Below are positions 1-5,712 of a stretch of DNA of 5,756 bases, one piece after another; position 1 is the stretch's first letter, and every line of letters begins with the position of its first letter. A program made the position numbers and the translations under genes. The stretch is taken from positions 1 to 5,756 of the forward strand of contig JAAFGU010000168.1 of NCBI GenBank assembly GCA_010365205.1, written 5' to 3'. The stretch comes from Aromatoleum sp. (lineage in GTDB: Bacteria; Pseudomonadota; Gammaproteobacteria; Burkholderiales; Casimicrobiaceae). The notes under the pieces are model-generated. The model was not told where the DNA came from and made no database searches. It was given only the letters and a program-made list of their open reading frames with translations.

Positions 1-71
1 CGGCCGCCGTCGGCCTGCGGGTGGAAGCCGTCCGCGTCCGGCGCGCGCGGCGCGCAACCGTCACCGGTCAT
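1..71 (-). CDS. mlaB: Probable MlaB (STAS-domain subunit of the Mla transporter), N-terminal fragment
   Basis: The first 23 complete codons of a gene are visible, running off the left edge without a stop. The ATG shares an ATGA overlap with the mlaC stop codon, and a strong Shine-Dalgarno (AAGGGAGG) ends 9 nt upstream, so a real gene starts here. The visible peptide begins MTGDGCAPRAPDADGF; it is hydrophilic, with no signal peptide, which fits a cytoplasmic protein. The conserved STAS fold lies beyond the edge and cannot be checked. The name rests on position: in proteobacterial mla operons the gene after mlaC is normally mlaB, whose small product binds the MlaF ATPase and is needed for its assembly and activity. 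Translation start: confident. Identity: inferred from synteny only. Confidence 0.65.
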   Translation of the reverse strand, partial: MTGDGCAPRAPDADGFHPQADGG

Positions 72-685
72 CTCGCCTTGCCTCCCTTGTTGCGGTCGGC
101 GAGCGTCTTGATCAAGCCGTCAACGCCGCCGGTCTTGATCTGTTCGTTGAATTCGTCGCGGTAGTTGGTGACGAGCGACACGCCGCCGACGATCACATCG
201 TAGGCCTTCCAGCCCTCGGGCAGCTTCTCCATGCTGTAGTCGATCTGCACCGGCGAGCCGCCCGCCTTCATCACAGCGGTTCGCACGGTGACCTCGGTGT
301 CGGCAGCGCCCATCCGCAGGGGCTTGTAGTCGATCGTCTCGTTCCGGTACTGATTGAGCGCACCCGAATACGTGCGCACCAGCAGCGTGCGAAATTCGTC
401 GACCAGCCGCTTTTGCTGGTCGGGGCTCGCCGCGCGCCAGTTGCGGCCCATCGCCAGCGCCGTCATCCGCTGAAAGTCGAAGTTCGGCAGCAGCCTGGAT
501 TCGACAACCTCGCGGATCCGCGCCTCATTCCCCGCCTGCACCAGCGGATCGCTCTTGATGATCTGCAGGACTTCCTGCGACGCGCGTTTGACCAGCGCGT
601 CGGGTGCTTCCTGCGCGAGCGCGGGCGCGGCGGCCAGCGCCAGCGCCCAGACCGCGGTGCGGCCCAATCGACTCAATCCAGTCAT
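68..685 (-). CDS. mlaC: MlaC, periplasmic phospholipid-binding protein of the Mla pathway
   Basis: A 205-aa protein of the MlaC/Ttg2D family, the soluble periplasmic carrier that moves phospholipid between the outer-membrane MlaA complex and the inner-membrane MlaFEDB complex. A Sec signal peptide is clear: an Arg-containing N-region, a hydrophobic core (AVWALALAAA), and a likely signal peptidase I site PALA|QE after residue 24. The mature part has the family's features: a helical N-terminal region (about 28-105) with LPNFDFQRMTALAMGRNW at 67-84, and the strand-rich C-terminal part with YDVIVGGVSLVTNYRDEF at 162-179. Length matches E. coli MlaC (about 211 aa). The ATG at 685 overlaps the mlaA stop as TGATG, with GAGG 7 nt upstream. 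A GTG one codon earlier (688) is in frame, but that spacing is only 4 nt, so I prefer the ATG. The 3' end overlaps the next gene by 4 bp (ATGA). Confidence 0.96.
   Translation of the reverse strand: MTGLSRLGRTAVWALALAAAPALAQEAPDALVKRASQEVLQIIKSDPLVQAGNEARIREVVESRLLPNFDFQRMTALAMGRNWRAASPDQQKRLVDEFRTLLVRTYSGALNQYRNETIDYKPLRMGAADTEVTVRTAVMKAGGSPVQIDYSMEKLPEGWKAYDVIVGGVSLVTNYRDEFNEQIKTGGVDGLIKTLADRNKGGKAR
81..88 (-). promoter_or_regulatory. Ribosome binding site of the truncated mlaB-position gene
   Basis: On the minus strand this reads AAGGGAGG, a near-perfect Shine-Dalgarno, 9 nt before the ATG at 71-69. It lies within the last codons of mlaC. It is the main evidence that the short fragment at the window edge is a translated gene coupled to mlaC. 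Confidence 0.75.
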
Positions 686-1386
686 CACTCTTCCTCTTTT
701 TCGGGCGGCAGCTTGCCGTCGTTGACCAGGTATTCGCGCCGCTGCAGGTACGCGCGGCGGATGAACGTGTAGCGGTCCAGCGCCGCCTTGTCGACCATCG
801 ACGACGCGTCGAGCGCCTGCGCGCGCTGGTCGACGGCGCCGACGCCATAGATCACGTTGCGCCAGCGCACGTCCGACACGTAGCCGACCGGCCCCAGGTA
901 CGAGCGGATGACCGTACCGGTGCCGTCGCGGACCGTTGACGGACCGAACAACGGGACGAACAGGTACGGTCCCTGCCGAAAGCCCCAGACGCCGAACGTC
1001 TGTCCGAAGTCCTCGTTGCCACGCTCGATACCGGCATCACTCGCGATGTCGATGAGTCCGCCGAAGCCGAATCCGGTATTGATCAGTACGCGGCCGAAAT
1101 CGTTCCCCGCCTTCTCCGGCTTGCCCTGCAACAGGCCATTGATACCGGAGAACAGGTCATCGATATTATTGAACACGTTCGAGATCGCCAGACGCAGCAC
1201 ACGCGGCGTGTAGTCGACATAGGCCTGGACGGCCGGTCGCACGACATTGGCGTCGATCGGCTCGTGGATCGCGTACATCGCGCGGTTGAACGGTTCGAAT
1301 GGGTCGCTTTTCGTCGGGCCCATCGCGCACCCCGTCAGCAGCGTCGCGGCCGCCGCGAATGCGATGGCCCGGATCCGTGTCTTCAT
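685..1386 (-). CDS. mlaA: MlaA (VacJ), outer-membrane lipoprotein of the Mla pathway
   Basis: A 233-aa MlaA/VacJ-family lipoprotein. In characterised systems MlaA sits in the outer membrane with a porin, removes mislocalised phospholipid from the outer leaflet and passes it to MlaC. The N-terminus is a lipoprotein signal: MKTR, hydrophobic core, lipobox LLTG|C with Cys20 as the lipidated residue. Ala follows the Cys, with no inner-membrane retention Asp. Family motifs run in order: DPFEPFNRAMY (28-38), NVFNNIDDLFSGINGLLQGK (70-89), INTGFGFGGLIDIAS (102-116), NEDFGQTFGVWG (124-135), GPYLFVPLFGPSTVRDG (139-155) and the C-terminal YTFIRRAYLQRREYL (206-220). The tail is acidic (PPEKEEE). The start has AAGGGAG 6 nt upstream and overlaps the mlaD stop as ATGA. 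In E. coli mlaA stands apart from mlaFEDCB; here it lies between mlaD and mlaC, an arrangement common in betaproteobacteria. Confidence 0.97.
   Translation of the reverse strand: MKTRIRAIAFAAAATLLTGCAMGPTKSDPFEPFNRAMYAIHEPIDANVVRPAVQAYVDYTPRVLRLAISNVFNNIDDLFSGINGLLQGKPEKAGNDFGRVLINTGFGFGGLIDIASDAGIERGNEDFGQTFGVWGFRQGPYLFVPLFGPSTVRDGTGTVIRSYLGPVGYVSDVRWRNVIYGVGAVDQRAQALDASSMVDKAALDRYTFIRRAYLQRREYLVNDGKLPPEKEEE
693..696 (-). promoter_or_regulatory. Ribosome binding site of mlaC, favouring ATG over GTG
   Basis: GAGG on the minus strand, within the context AAAAAGAGGAAGAGTGATG. The distance to the ATG at 685 is 7 nt and to the GTG at 688 only 4 nt, so it favours the ATG. It lies in the Glu-rich last codons of mlaA. 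Confidence 0.6.
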
Positions 1387-1850
1387 TTGCCGCTCCCTTC
1401 GCTCGCCTTGCTGAACAGAAATTGGCTGATCAGCTTTTCCAGCACGACGCCGGACTGCGTCTTGGCGATCTTACCGCCGTCGCCGAGCATCTTGGTGTCG
1501 CCGCCGGCGTCCAGCCCGATGTACACCTCCCCCAGCAGACCCGAGGTGAGGATCGACGCGATCGTGTCCGCAGTGAACTCGTACCCGCGCTCGATGCGCA
1601 TCGCGACCACCGCCTGGTAGCTCTGCGGGTCGAGCTTGATCCCCTCGACCCGGCCGACGACGACGCCGGCGGCCTTCACCGGCGCCCGCAGCTTGAGGCC
1701 GCCGATGTTGTCGAAGTGCGCTTCCAGGCGGTAGGCCGGCGTCGAGCCGATCGAGGTGAGATTACCGACCTTCAGCGCGAGGAAGACGATCGCCCCGATG
1801 CCGATGGTGACGAAAATTCCGACCCAGAGATCGATGGTGGAACGGTTCAT
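1383..1850 (-). CDS. mlaD: MlaD, MCE-domain subunit of the Mla phospholipid transporter
   Basis: A 155-aa MCE-family protein. One N-terminal transmembrane helix (about residues 8-27, LWVGIFVTIGIGAIVFLAL) anchors it in the inner membrane. A single periplasmic MCE domain follows (about 38-115) with the typical VKAAGVVVGRVEGI stretch (58-71) and the LLGEVYIGLDAG segment (105-116) at the position of the pore-forming loop. In E. coli, MlaD forms a hexameric ring on MlaE with a hydrophobic central channel for lipid. After the domain a short helix-prone tail (SGVVLEKLISQFLF, 133-146) resembles the C-terminal helix that lines the pore in E. coli. The protein is shorter than E. coli MlaD (183 aa); the missing part is at the C-terminus, and the reading frame looks intact. 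GGGGAG lies 7 nt before the ATG; both ends overlap neighbours by 4 bp (ATGA). Confidence 0.97.
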   Translation of the reverse strand: MNRSTIDLWVGIFVTIGIGAIVFLALKVGNLTSIGSTPAYRLEAHFDNIGGLKLRAPVKAAGVVVGRVEGIKLDPQSYQAVVAMRIERGYEFTADTIASILTSGLLGEVYIGLDAGGDTKMLGDGGKIAKTQSGVVLEKLISQFLFSKASEGSGK

Positions 1851-2659
1851 GCACCAACTCCCCTGAACATGAAAACGGTAAGGACGAAGTCGAGCGCCAG
1901 GATGGCGAGCGAGCTGGCGACGACGGTCCGCGTGGTTGCCATCGACACGCCCTCGGCGGTGGGCTTCGCATCGTACCCTTCGAATACCGCAATCAGACTG
2001 ACGGCGGCGCCGAAGACGAAGCTCTTGATTATGCCGTTGATGATGTCCTGGCGGAAGTCGACGGCGGACTGCATGTTGCCCCAGAACGCGCCGGAGTCGA
2101 TGTCGATGAGCTTCACGCCGACGATGTACGCGCCGAAGATACCGAGCGCGGAGAATAGCGCCGCCAGCAGCGGCATGGAGACGACGCCGCCCCAGAACCG
2201 GGGCGCGACGACGCGGGCCAGCGGGTCCACCGCCATCATTTCCATCGCCGACAACTGCTCGGTCGCTTTCATCAGCCCGATCTCCGCAGTGATCGCGCTG
2301 CCCGCGCGGCTGGCGAAAAGCAGACCCGCGACGACCGGCCCGAGTTCCCGCACCAGCGACAGCGCGACCAGCACGCCGAGCGACTCGTCGGCGCCGTAGC
2401 GCTGCAACACATCGTAACCCTGAAGTGCGAGCACCATCCCGACGAAGAGCCCGGAGACGAGGATGATCACCAGCGACATCACGCCGGAGAAATAGATCTC
2501 GCGCAGCGTCAGGTGAATCCGCTGGAACGCCGCCGGCGAATGCGCGATCACGGCGACGAAAAAGCGCGCCGCGTAACCCAGCCGCGCGATGAACTCCACC
2601 GTACTGGCGCCGAGGCGGCGCAGCACGTAGGCAACCCCGGCGAAACGGGCGCTACGCAT
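1847..2659 (-). CDS. mlaE: MlaE, permease subunit of the Mla phospholipid ABC transporter
   Basis: A 270-aa integral inner-membrane protein of the MlaE family (E. coli MlaE is 260 aa). A partly amphipathic N-terminal region (about 1-50) precedes transmembrane segments around 56-80, 94-116, 156-181, 209-229 and 246-266. The family core is clear: LVRELGPVVAGLLFASRAGS (102-121), then TAEIGLMKATEQLSAMEMMA (124-143) and VDPL, the cytoplasmic region that contacts the ATPase. Near the C-terminus are EGYDAKPTAEGV (227-238) and TTRTVVASS (242-250), also family hallmarks. Two copies with two MlaF make the transporter core beneath the MlaD ring. The ATG at 2659 overlaps the end of mlaF by 8 bp (ATGCGTAG) and has only a poor Shine-Dalgarno, so translation probably depends on ribosomes finishing mlaF. 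The 3' end overlaps mlaD by 4 bp. Confidence 0.97.
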   Translation of the reverse strand: MRSARFAGVAYVLRRLGASTVEFIARLGYAARFFVAVIAHSPAAFQRIHLTLREIYFSGVMSLVIILVSGLFVGMVLALQGYDVLQRYGADESLGVLVALSLVRELGPVVAGLLFASRAGSAITAEIGLMKATEQLSAMEMMAVDPLARVVAPRFWGGVVSMPLLAALFSALGIFGAYIVGVKLIDIDSGAFWGNMQSAVDFRQDIINGIIKSFVFGAAVSLIAVFEGYDAKPTAEGVSMATTRTVVASSLAILALDFVLTVFMFRGVGA

Positions 2660-3500
2660 CGGCGAGCAGCGCCTTGCCGTACGGCGGTGCGGGGTAATGG
2701 AACGGCACCGGACCGTCGGGCTCGCCGTCGACGAACTGGCGGACGTAGGCGTCGTCGGAGGCGCGCACTTCCTTCGGCGTGCCTTGGGCGACGATCCGGC
2801 CTTCGGAGACGAAATACAGGTAATCGACGATCTTGAGCGACTCGTACACGTCGTGGGTAACGACGACCGACGTGATGCCGAGCGCGTCGTTGAGCTTGCG
2901 GATCAGCTGGCCAACCACGCCGAGCGATATCGGGTCGAGGCCGGCGAACGGCTCGTCGTACATCACCAGCATCGGATCGAGTGCGATGGCGCGCGCCAGC
3001 GCCACGCGCCGGGCCATGCCGCCCGAGAGTTCGGCCGGCTTCAATTGCGCCGCACCGCGGAGGCCAACGGCGTGAAGCTTCATCAGCACCAGGTCGCGGA
3101 TAAGCTCTTCCGGCAGGTCGGTATGCTCGCGCATGGCAAATGCCACGTTTTCATACACCGACATGTCGGTGAACAATGCGCCGAACTGGAACAGCATGCC
3201 TACCCGGCGGCGCATCTGGAACAGCGCGTCGCGGTCGAGGTCGGGCACCGACTGGCCGGCAACGGTCACGCGACCGGACCGGGGTTTCAATTGCCCGCCG
3301 ATGAGCCGGAGGATCGTCGTCTTGCCGCAGCCCGAGCCGCCCATGATCGCGACGACCTTGCCGCGGGGGATGGTCATCGTGATGCCCTTGAGCACCGGTC
3401 GTCGCCGGTCGTAGCCGAACGTGACGTCGGCCAGTTCGACCGCGATCTCGGGAGAGGAGGCAAAGGGCGCCGTGGCGGCCTGGGCAGCGGAATTGCTCAC
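2652..3500 (-). CDS. mlaF: MlaF, ATP-binding subunit of the Mla phospholipid ABC transporter
   Basis: A 282-aa ABC ATPase with all catalytic motifs: Walker A GGSGCGKTT (54-62), Q-loop Gln105 (MLFQFGALF), signature LSGGM (158-162), Walker B LVMYDEP (178-184), D-loop GLDP (187-190) and switch His216 (VTHD). LSGGMARRVALARAIALDP is typical of the MlaF/Ttg2A group. It powers lipid transfer by the MlaFEDB complex from the cytoplasmic side. After the ATPase core comes an extension (about 245-282, ending PFHYPAPPYGKALLADA); in E. coli the MlaF C-terminus reaches across the dimer near MlaB. The start is GTG at 3500, with a weak GAGG 11 nt upstream (3512-3515). No other start codon lies close by in frame, and homology to ABC ATPases begins by about residue 20, so the exact N-terminus is less certain than the identity. 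It is the first gene of the mla operon, 70 bp downstream of the antiporter gene. Confidence 0.97.
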   Translation of the reverse strand: MSNSAAQAATAPFASSPEIAVELADVTFGYDRRRPVLKGITMTIPRGKVVAIMGGSGCGKTTILRLIGGQLKPRSGRVTVAGQSVPDLDRDALFQMRRRVGMLFQFGALFTDMSVYENVAFAMREHTDLPEELIRDLVLMKLHAVGLRGAAQLKPAELSGGMARRVALARAIALDPMLVMYDEPFAGLDPISLGVVGQLIRKLNDALGITSVVVTHDVYESLKIVDYLYFVSEGRIVAQGTPKEVRASDDAYVRQFVDGEPDGPVPFHYPAPPYGKALLADA

Positions 3501-3530
3501 GCGGAGGGAAGCCTCGAGACAAAGGGAGCG

Positions 3531-3560
3531 ATTGTAGCCCGGTCACCCCGGCCGTTACAA
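3531..3560 (-). promoter_or_regulatory. Predicted sigma70-type promoter of the mla operon
   Basis: On the minus strand, TTGTAA (3560-3555, 4 of 6 to the -35 consensus) is followed after 18 bp by TACAAT (3536-3531, 5 of 6 to the -10 consensus). The expected transcription start is near 3524, giving a leader of about 24 nt before the mlaF GTG. It lies wholly in the 70-bp gap between the antiporter gene and mlaF, as expected if the mla operon has its own promoter. Seen by eye only. Confidence 0.55.
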
Positions 3561-3573
3561 TGACCCGCGGTCA
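3561..3573. repeat. Short inverted repeat abutting the mlaF -35 box
   Basis: TGACC-CGC-GGTCA is a perfect 5-3-5 inverted repeat that includes the stop codon of the antiporter gene and ends next to the predicted -35 box. Another GGTCA lies in the spacer at 3541-3545. It could be an operator half-site pair or chance in GC-rich DNA. It has no following T-run on either strand, so it does not look like an intrinsic terminator. Confidence 0.3.
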
Positions 3574-5586
3574 GTTATTGGGGTTGGTCGGCGTCGACGA
3601 GTTGCGCAGCCAGGTCTTTTTTTCTCCGTTCAGCAGAATTCTTTCGGCCGCCGCAAGCTCTCCGGAGCGTCCGAGCAGCACCACCACATCGCCCTGTTCG
3701 AACACCCAATCGGGCGCCGGTCGCTGTGGCCGCGCGCCCCGCCGGCGCACGCCGGTGACTTCGACCATGCCGTCGAGCCCGAGTTCGGCGAGCGGCCGTC
3801 CTATCGCGTCCGCGCGGTCGGGCAACAGTAACGAATGCAGCCGCGGCTGAAGATTGTCGGCAGCATCGGCGGCATCGGTGATACCATGAAAGAACCCGCG
3901 AAACAGGCTGTAACGCTCCTCGCGAATCGTTCGAATCCGCTTGAGCACGCGATTCAGCGGAATGCCGAGCAGCAGCAATGAATGCGTCGCCAGCATCAGG
4001 CTGCCTTCGAGCACCTCGGGCACGACCTCTGCGGCACCCGCGTTCAGCAGCGTGTCGAGTTCGCTGTCGTCGAGCGTGCGCACGATCACCGGGAGCTCCG
4101 GCCGAGCCGCATGCACGTGATGCAGGATTTTCATCGCCACGGGGATGTCGGCGAACGTGATCACGACCGCCCGCGCCTTCGCGAGGCCGGCGGCGTACAG
4201 CGCCTCCTTGCGCCCGGCGTCGCCATAGACGACGTTGCCGCCGTCTCCCGCAGCCTCGCGCACGCGCTCCGGGTCCGCGTCGAGTGCGAGATAGGGAATC
4301 TCCTCGGCCCCTAGCAGGCGGGCCAGGTTCTGCCCGCTGCGTCCGTAACCGCAGATGACGACGTGATCCTGCCGCGCCATGGTGTTGGCCGCGATCTGGG
4401 TCACCTGCGCCGCCTGCGCCAGCCAGTCGTTGGCGGTCAGCTTGCGCACGATCGGCTCGGCGAAATGGATGATGACCGGCGCGAGCAGCATCGACAGCAC
4501 CATCGCCGCCAGCACCGCCTGCGTCAGCGGTGGCGACAGAAGCTTGTTGTCGACGGCGATCGCCAGCATGACCAGCGCGAACTCGCCGGCCTGAGCAAGG
4601 TAGAAACCGGTGCGCAGCGACGAGCCGAAGGTCGCGCCGAACGCGCGGGACAGCACGACGATCAACACCAGCTTGGCGACGACCGGTCCGATCAGCAGCA
4701 CCAGCACGTAGCCCCATTGCGCGGCCACCTCGCGCAGGTCGAGCGCCATGCCGACCGTGACGAAGAACAGGCCCAGCAGAACGTCGCGGAAGGGCTTGAT
4801 GTCTGCCTCCACCTCGTAGCGGAACTCGGTCTCGGCGATCAGCATCCCGGCGAGGAAGGCGCCCAGCGCCAGTGACAGACCCGCCAGCTCGGTCAGCGTG
4901 GCGAGCCCGAGCGTGACCAGCAACAGATTCAGCATGAAAAGCTCGGAGCTTCGCTGCCGCGCGACCACGGTGAACCACAGGTGCATCGGCTTCTGACCGG
5001 CGAAAAGGATGAGCGCCAGCGCCACGACGGCCTTCAGCGCCGCGACGGCGAGTTCGCCCATCAATTCGCCGCCGCCCTTGCCGAGCGATGGCAGCACGAT
5101 CAGGAACGCGACCACCGCGAGGTCCTGGAAGAGCAGGATGCCCATGATGTCGCGGCCATGCGGCGTGGCAAGCTCCATCCGTTCGGCGAGCATCTTCGAC
5201 ACGATCGCCGTCGAGCTCATCGCGAGCATCCCGCCGAGCGCGAACCCCGCCGTCCAGCCGTAACCGAAAACGCGCAGCACGATCATCGCCATCAGCGTGG
5301 TGATGGCGACCTGAGCCAGGCCCAACCCGAACACGGCGCGGCGCATCGCATTCAGCTGGGGAAGGCTGAACTCGAGGCCGATCGAAAACATCAGGAACAC
5401 GATGCCGAATTCGGCGAGGTCGCGTACGTCGGCGGTGTCGGGCACCAGCGCGAACGCGTGGGGGCCGACCGAGATGCCGACGATCAGGTAGCCCAGGATG
5501 GGCGGCAGCCGCAACAGCCGGCAGATCACAACGACCACGACCGAGGCGCCGAGCAGGACCAGGATCAGTTGCAGCGTCGGCGTCAT
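3571..5586 (-). CDS. Kef-type monovalent cation:proton antiporter (CPA2 family) with C-terminal RCK domains
   Basis: A 671-aa inner-membrane protein. Residues 1-380 are a Na+/H+ exchanger-type transport domain with about 12 hydrophobic segments. They carry CPA2/Kef hallmarks: LPPILGYLIVGISVGPHA (27-44), FLMFSIGLEFS (64-74), STAIVSKMLAE (125-135), GILLFQDLAVVAF (149-161), LGAFLAGMLIAETEF (241-255), FFVTVGMALDL (274-284) and AQAGEFALV (331-339). A linker (about 381-406) leads to an RCK/TrkA-N domain: HVVICGYGRSGQN with GxGxxG at 413-418, Asp436 ending the second strand (LALDAD), and YGDA at 454-457. A TrkA-C-like domain seems to follow at about 580-652. The likely role is K+ or Na+ export against H+, gated by a nucleotide or other ligand on the RCK domain. 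E. coli KefB/KefC (601/620 aa) lack a clear TrkA-C domain, and no KefF/KefG-type oxidoreductase is present here, so glutathione gating should not be assumed. ATG 5586 is chosen because homology starts right there; no good Shine-Dalgarno precedes it. A TTG at 5709 would add 41 non-membrane residues and is unlikely. Confidence 0.93.
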   Translation of the reverse strand: MTPTLQLILVLLGASVVVVVICRLLRLPPILGYLIVGISVGPHAFALVPDTADVRDLAEFGIVFLMFSIGLEFSLPQLNAMRRAVFGLGLAQVAITTLMAMIVLRVFGYGWTAGFALGGMLAMSSTAIVSKMLAERMELATPHGRDIMGILLFQDLAVVAFLIVLPSLGKGGGELMGELAVAALKAVVALALILFAGQKPMHLWFTVVARQRSSELFMLNLLLVTLGLATLTELAGLSLALGAFLAGMLIAETEFRYEVEADIKPFRDVLLGLFFVTVGMALDLREVAAQWGYVLVLLIGPVVAKLVLIVVLSRAFGATFGSSLRTGFYLAQAGEFALVMLAIAVDNKLLSPPLTQAVLAAMVLSMLLAPVIIHFAEPIVRKLTANDWLAQAAQVTQIAANTMARQDHVVICGYGRSGQNLARLLGAEEIPYLALDADPERVREAAGDGGNVVYGDAGRKEALYAAGLAKARAVVITFADIPVAMKILHHVHAARPELPVIVRTLDDSELDTLLNAGAAEVVPEVLEGSLMLATHSLLLLGIPLNRVLKRIRTIREERYSLFRGFFHGITDAADAADNLQPRLHSLLLPDRADAIGRPLAELGLDGMVEVTGVRRRGARPQRPAPDWVFEQGDVVVLLGRSGELAAAERILLNGEKKTWLRNSSTPTNPNN
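3616..3622 (-). other. In-frame A-AAA-AAG heptamer (possible -1 slippage site) near the end of the antiporter gene
   Basis: On the minus strand codons 655-657 read GAA AAA AAG, so the heptamer A-AAA-AAG is in the phase that favours -1 slippage in bacteria, as in E. coli dnaX. A shift would replace the last 14 residues with 13 others, ending at a TAA at 3575-3577. I see no strong downstream hairpin and no dnaX-spaced upstream Shine-Dalgarno, so function is doubtful. Confidence 0.25.
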
Positions 5587-5631
5587 GGAAAGACGGTCGG
5601 CAATTCGTCCAGTGCGGGCGAAGACCTGCCG

Positions 5632-5640
5632 AATGTAGCA
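5632..5640 (-). promoter_or_regulatory. Possible extended -10 promoter element of the antiporter gene
   Basis: The minus strand reads TGCTACATT, an extended -10 (TGn) followed by TACATT (4 of 6). No convincing -35 box is found 16-18 bp upstream, as is allowed for extended -10 promoters. The expected start near 5625 would give a leader of about 40 nt before the ATG at 5586. Tentative. Confidence 0.3.
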
Positions 5641-5699
5641 TGGAAAATCGGCCCGCTGGCTCGGCCGGCCGCGTGCCGCGAACGGACGAGGGCCTCGGT

Positions 5700-5705
5700 T
5701 ATACT
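5700..5705 (+). promoter_or_regulatory. Possible -10 element of the divergent plus-strand gene
   Basis: TATACT (5 of 6 to TATAAT) stands out in GC-rich DNA, 7 bp before the ATG at 5713. No good -35 box is seen at 16-18 bp spacing. Transcription would start at about 5711-5713, at or next to the start codon, so the message would be leaderless or nearly so. Confidence 0.4.
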
Positions 5706-5712
5706 CCAACGC

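Noticed and set aside
40..56. Alternating GC-rich run (gcgcgcgcggcgcgc) near the left edge
   Set aside because: It reads through as ordinary Ala/Arg/Pro codons of the truncated mlaB-position gene and is typical of high-GC coding DNA; too short to call a repeat or structure.
1299..2399. 366-codon open frame on the plus strand
   Set aside because: It is antisense to mlaA, mlaD and mlaE, which have unmistakable family motifs. The protein is low-complexity and Arg/Ala/Thr/Ser-rich, as expected of a shadow frame in GC-rich DNA.
3536..3553. Possible CCGG...CCGG hairpin as a terminator between the antiporter gene and mlaF
   Set aside because: The stem is only 4 bp, does not extend outward (G opposite G) and is not followed by a U-run; it falls in the promoter spacer.
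3556..3562. Plus-strand TACAAT overlapping ATG at 3560, resembling a leaderless start for a 96-codon frame
   Set aside because: The downstream frame is antisense to the antiporter gene and has no recognisable domain. The same bases read on the minus strand make the mlaF -35 box.
2697..3563. 288-codon open frame on the plus strand
   Set aside because: It is antisense to mlaF, rich in His, Arg and Ala, with no recognisable domain; a codon-bias shadow.
3617..3623. T-run as an intrinsic terminator on the plus strand
   Set aside because: It lies inside the antiporter coding sequence, has no GC-rich hairpin directly before it, and there is no plus-strand transcript for it to end.
3575..5641. 688-codon minus-strand frame overlapping the antiporter gene
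   Set aside because: It is an offset frame of the same strand with an Arg-rich, domain-free translation. Only its last few codons matter, as the -1 frame tail after the A-AAA-AAG heptamer.
5587..5709. N-terminal extension of the antiporter to a TTG at 5709 (712 aa)
   Set aside because: The extra 41 residues are Arg-rich with no membrane character, the start is TTG without a ribosome site, it overlaps the likely divergent promoter region, and CPA2 homology begins at the ATG at 5586.
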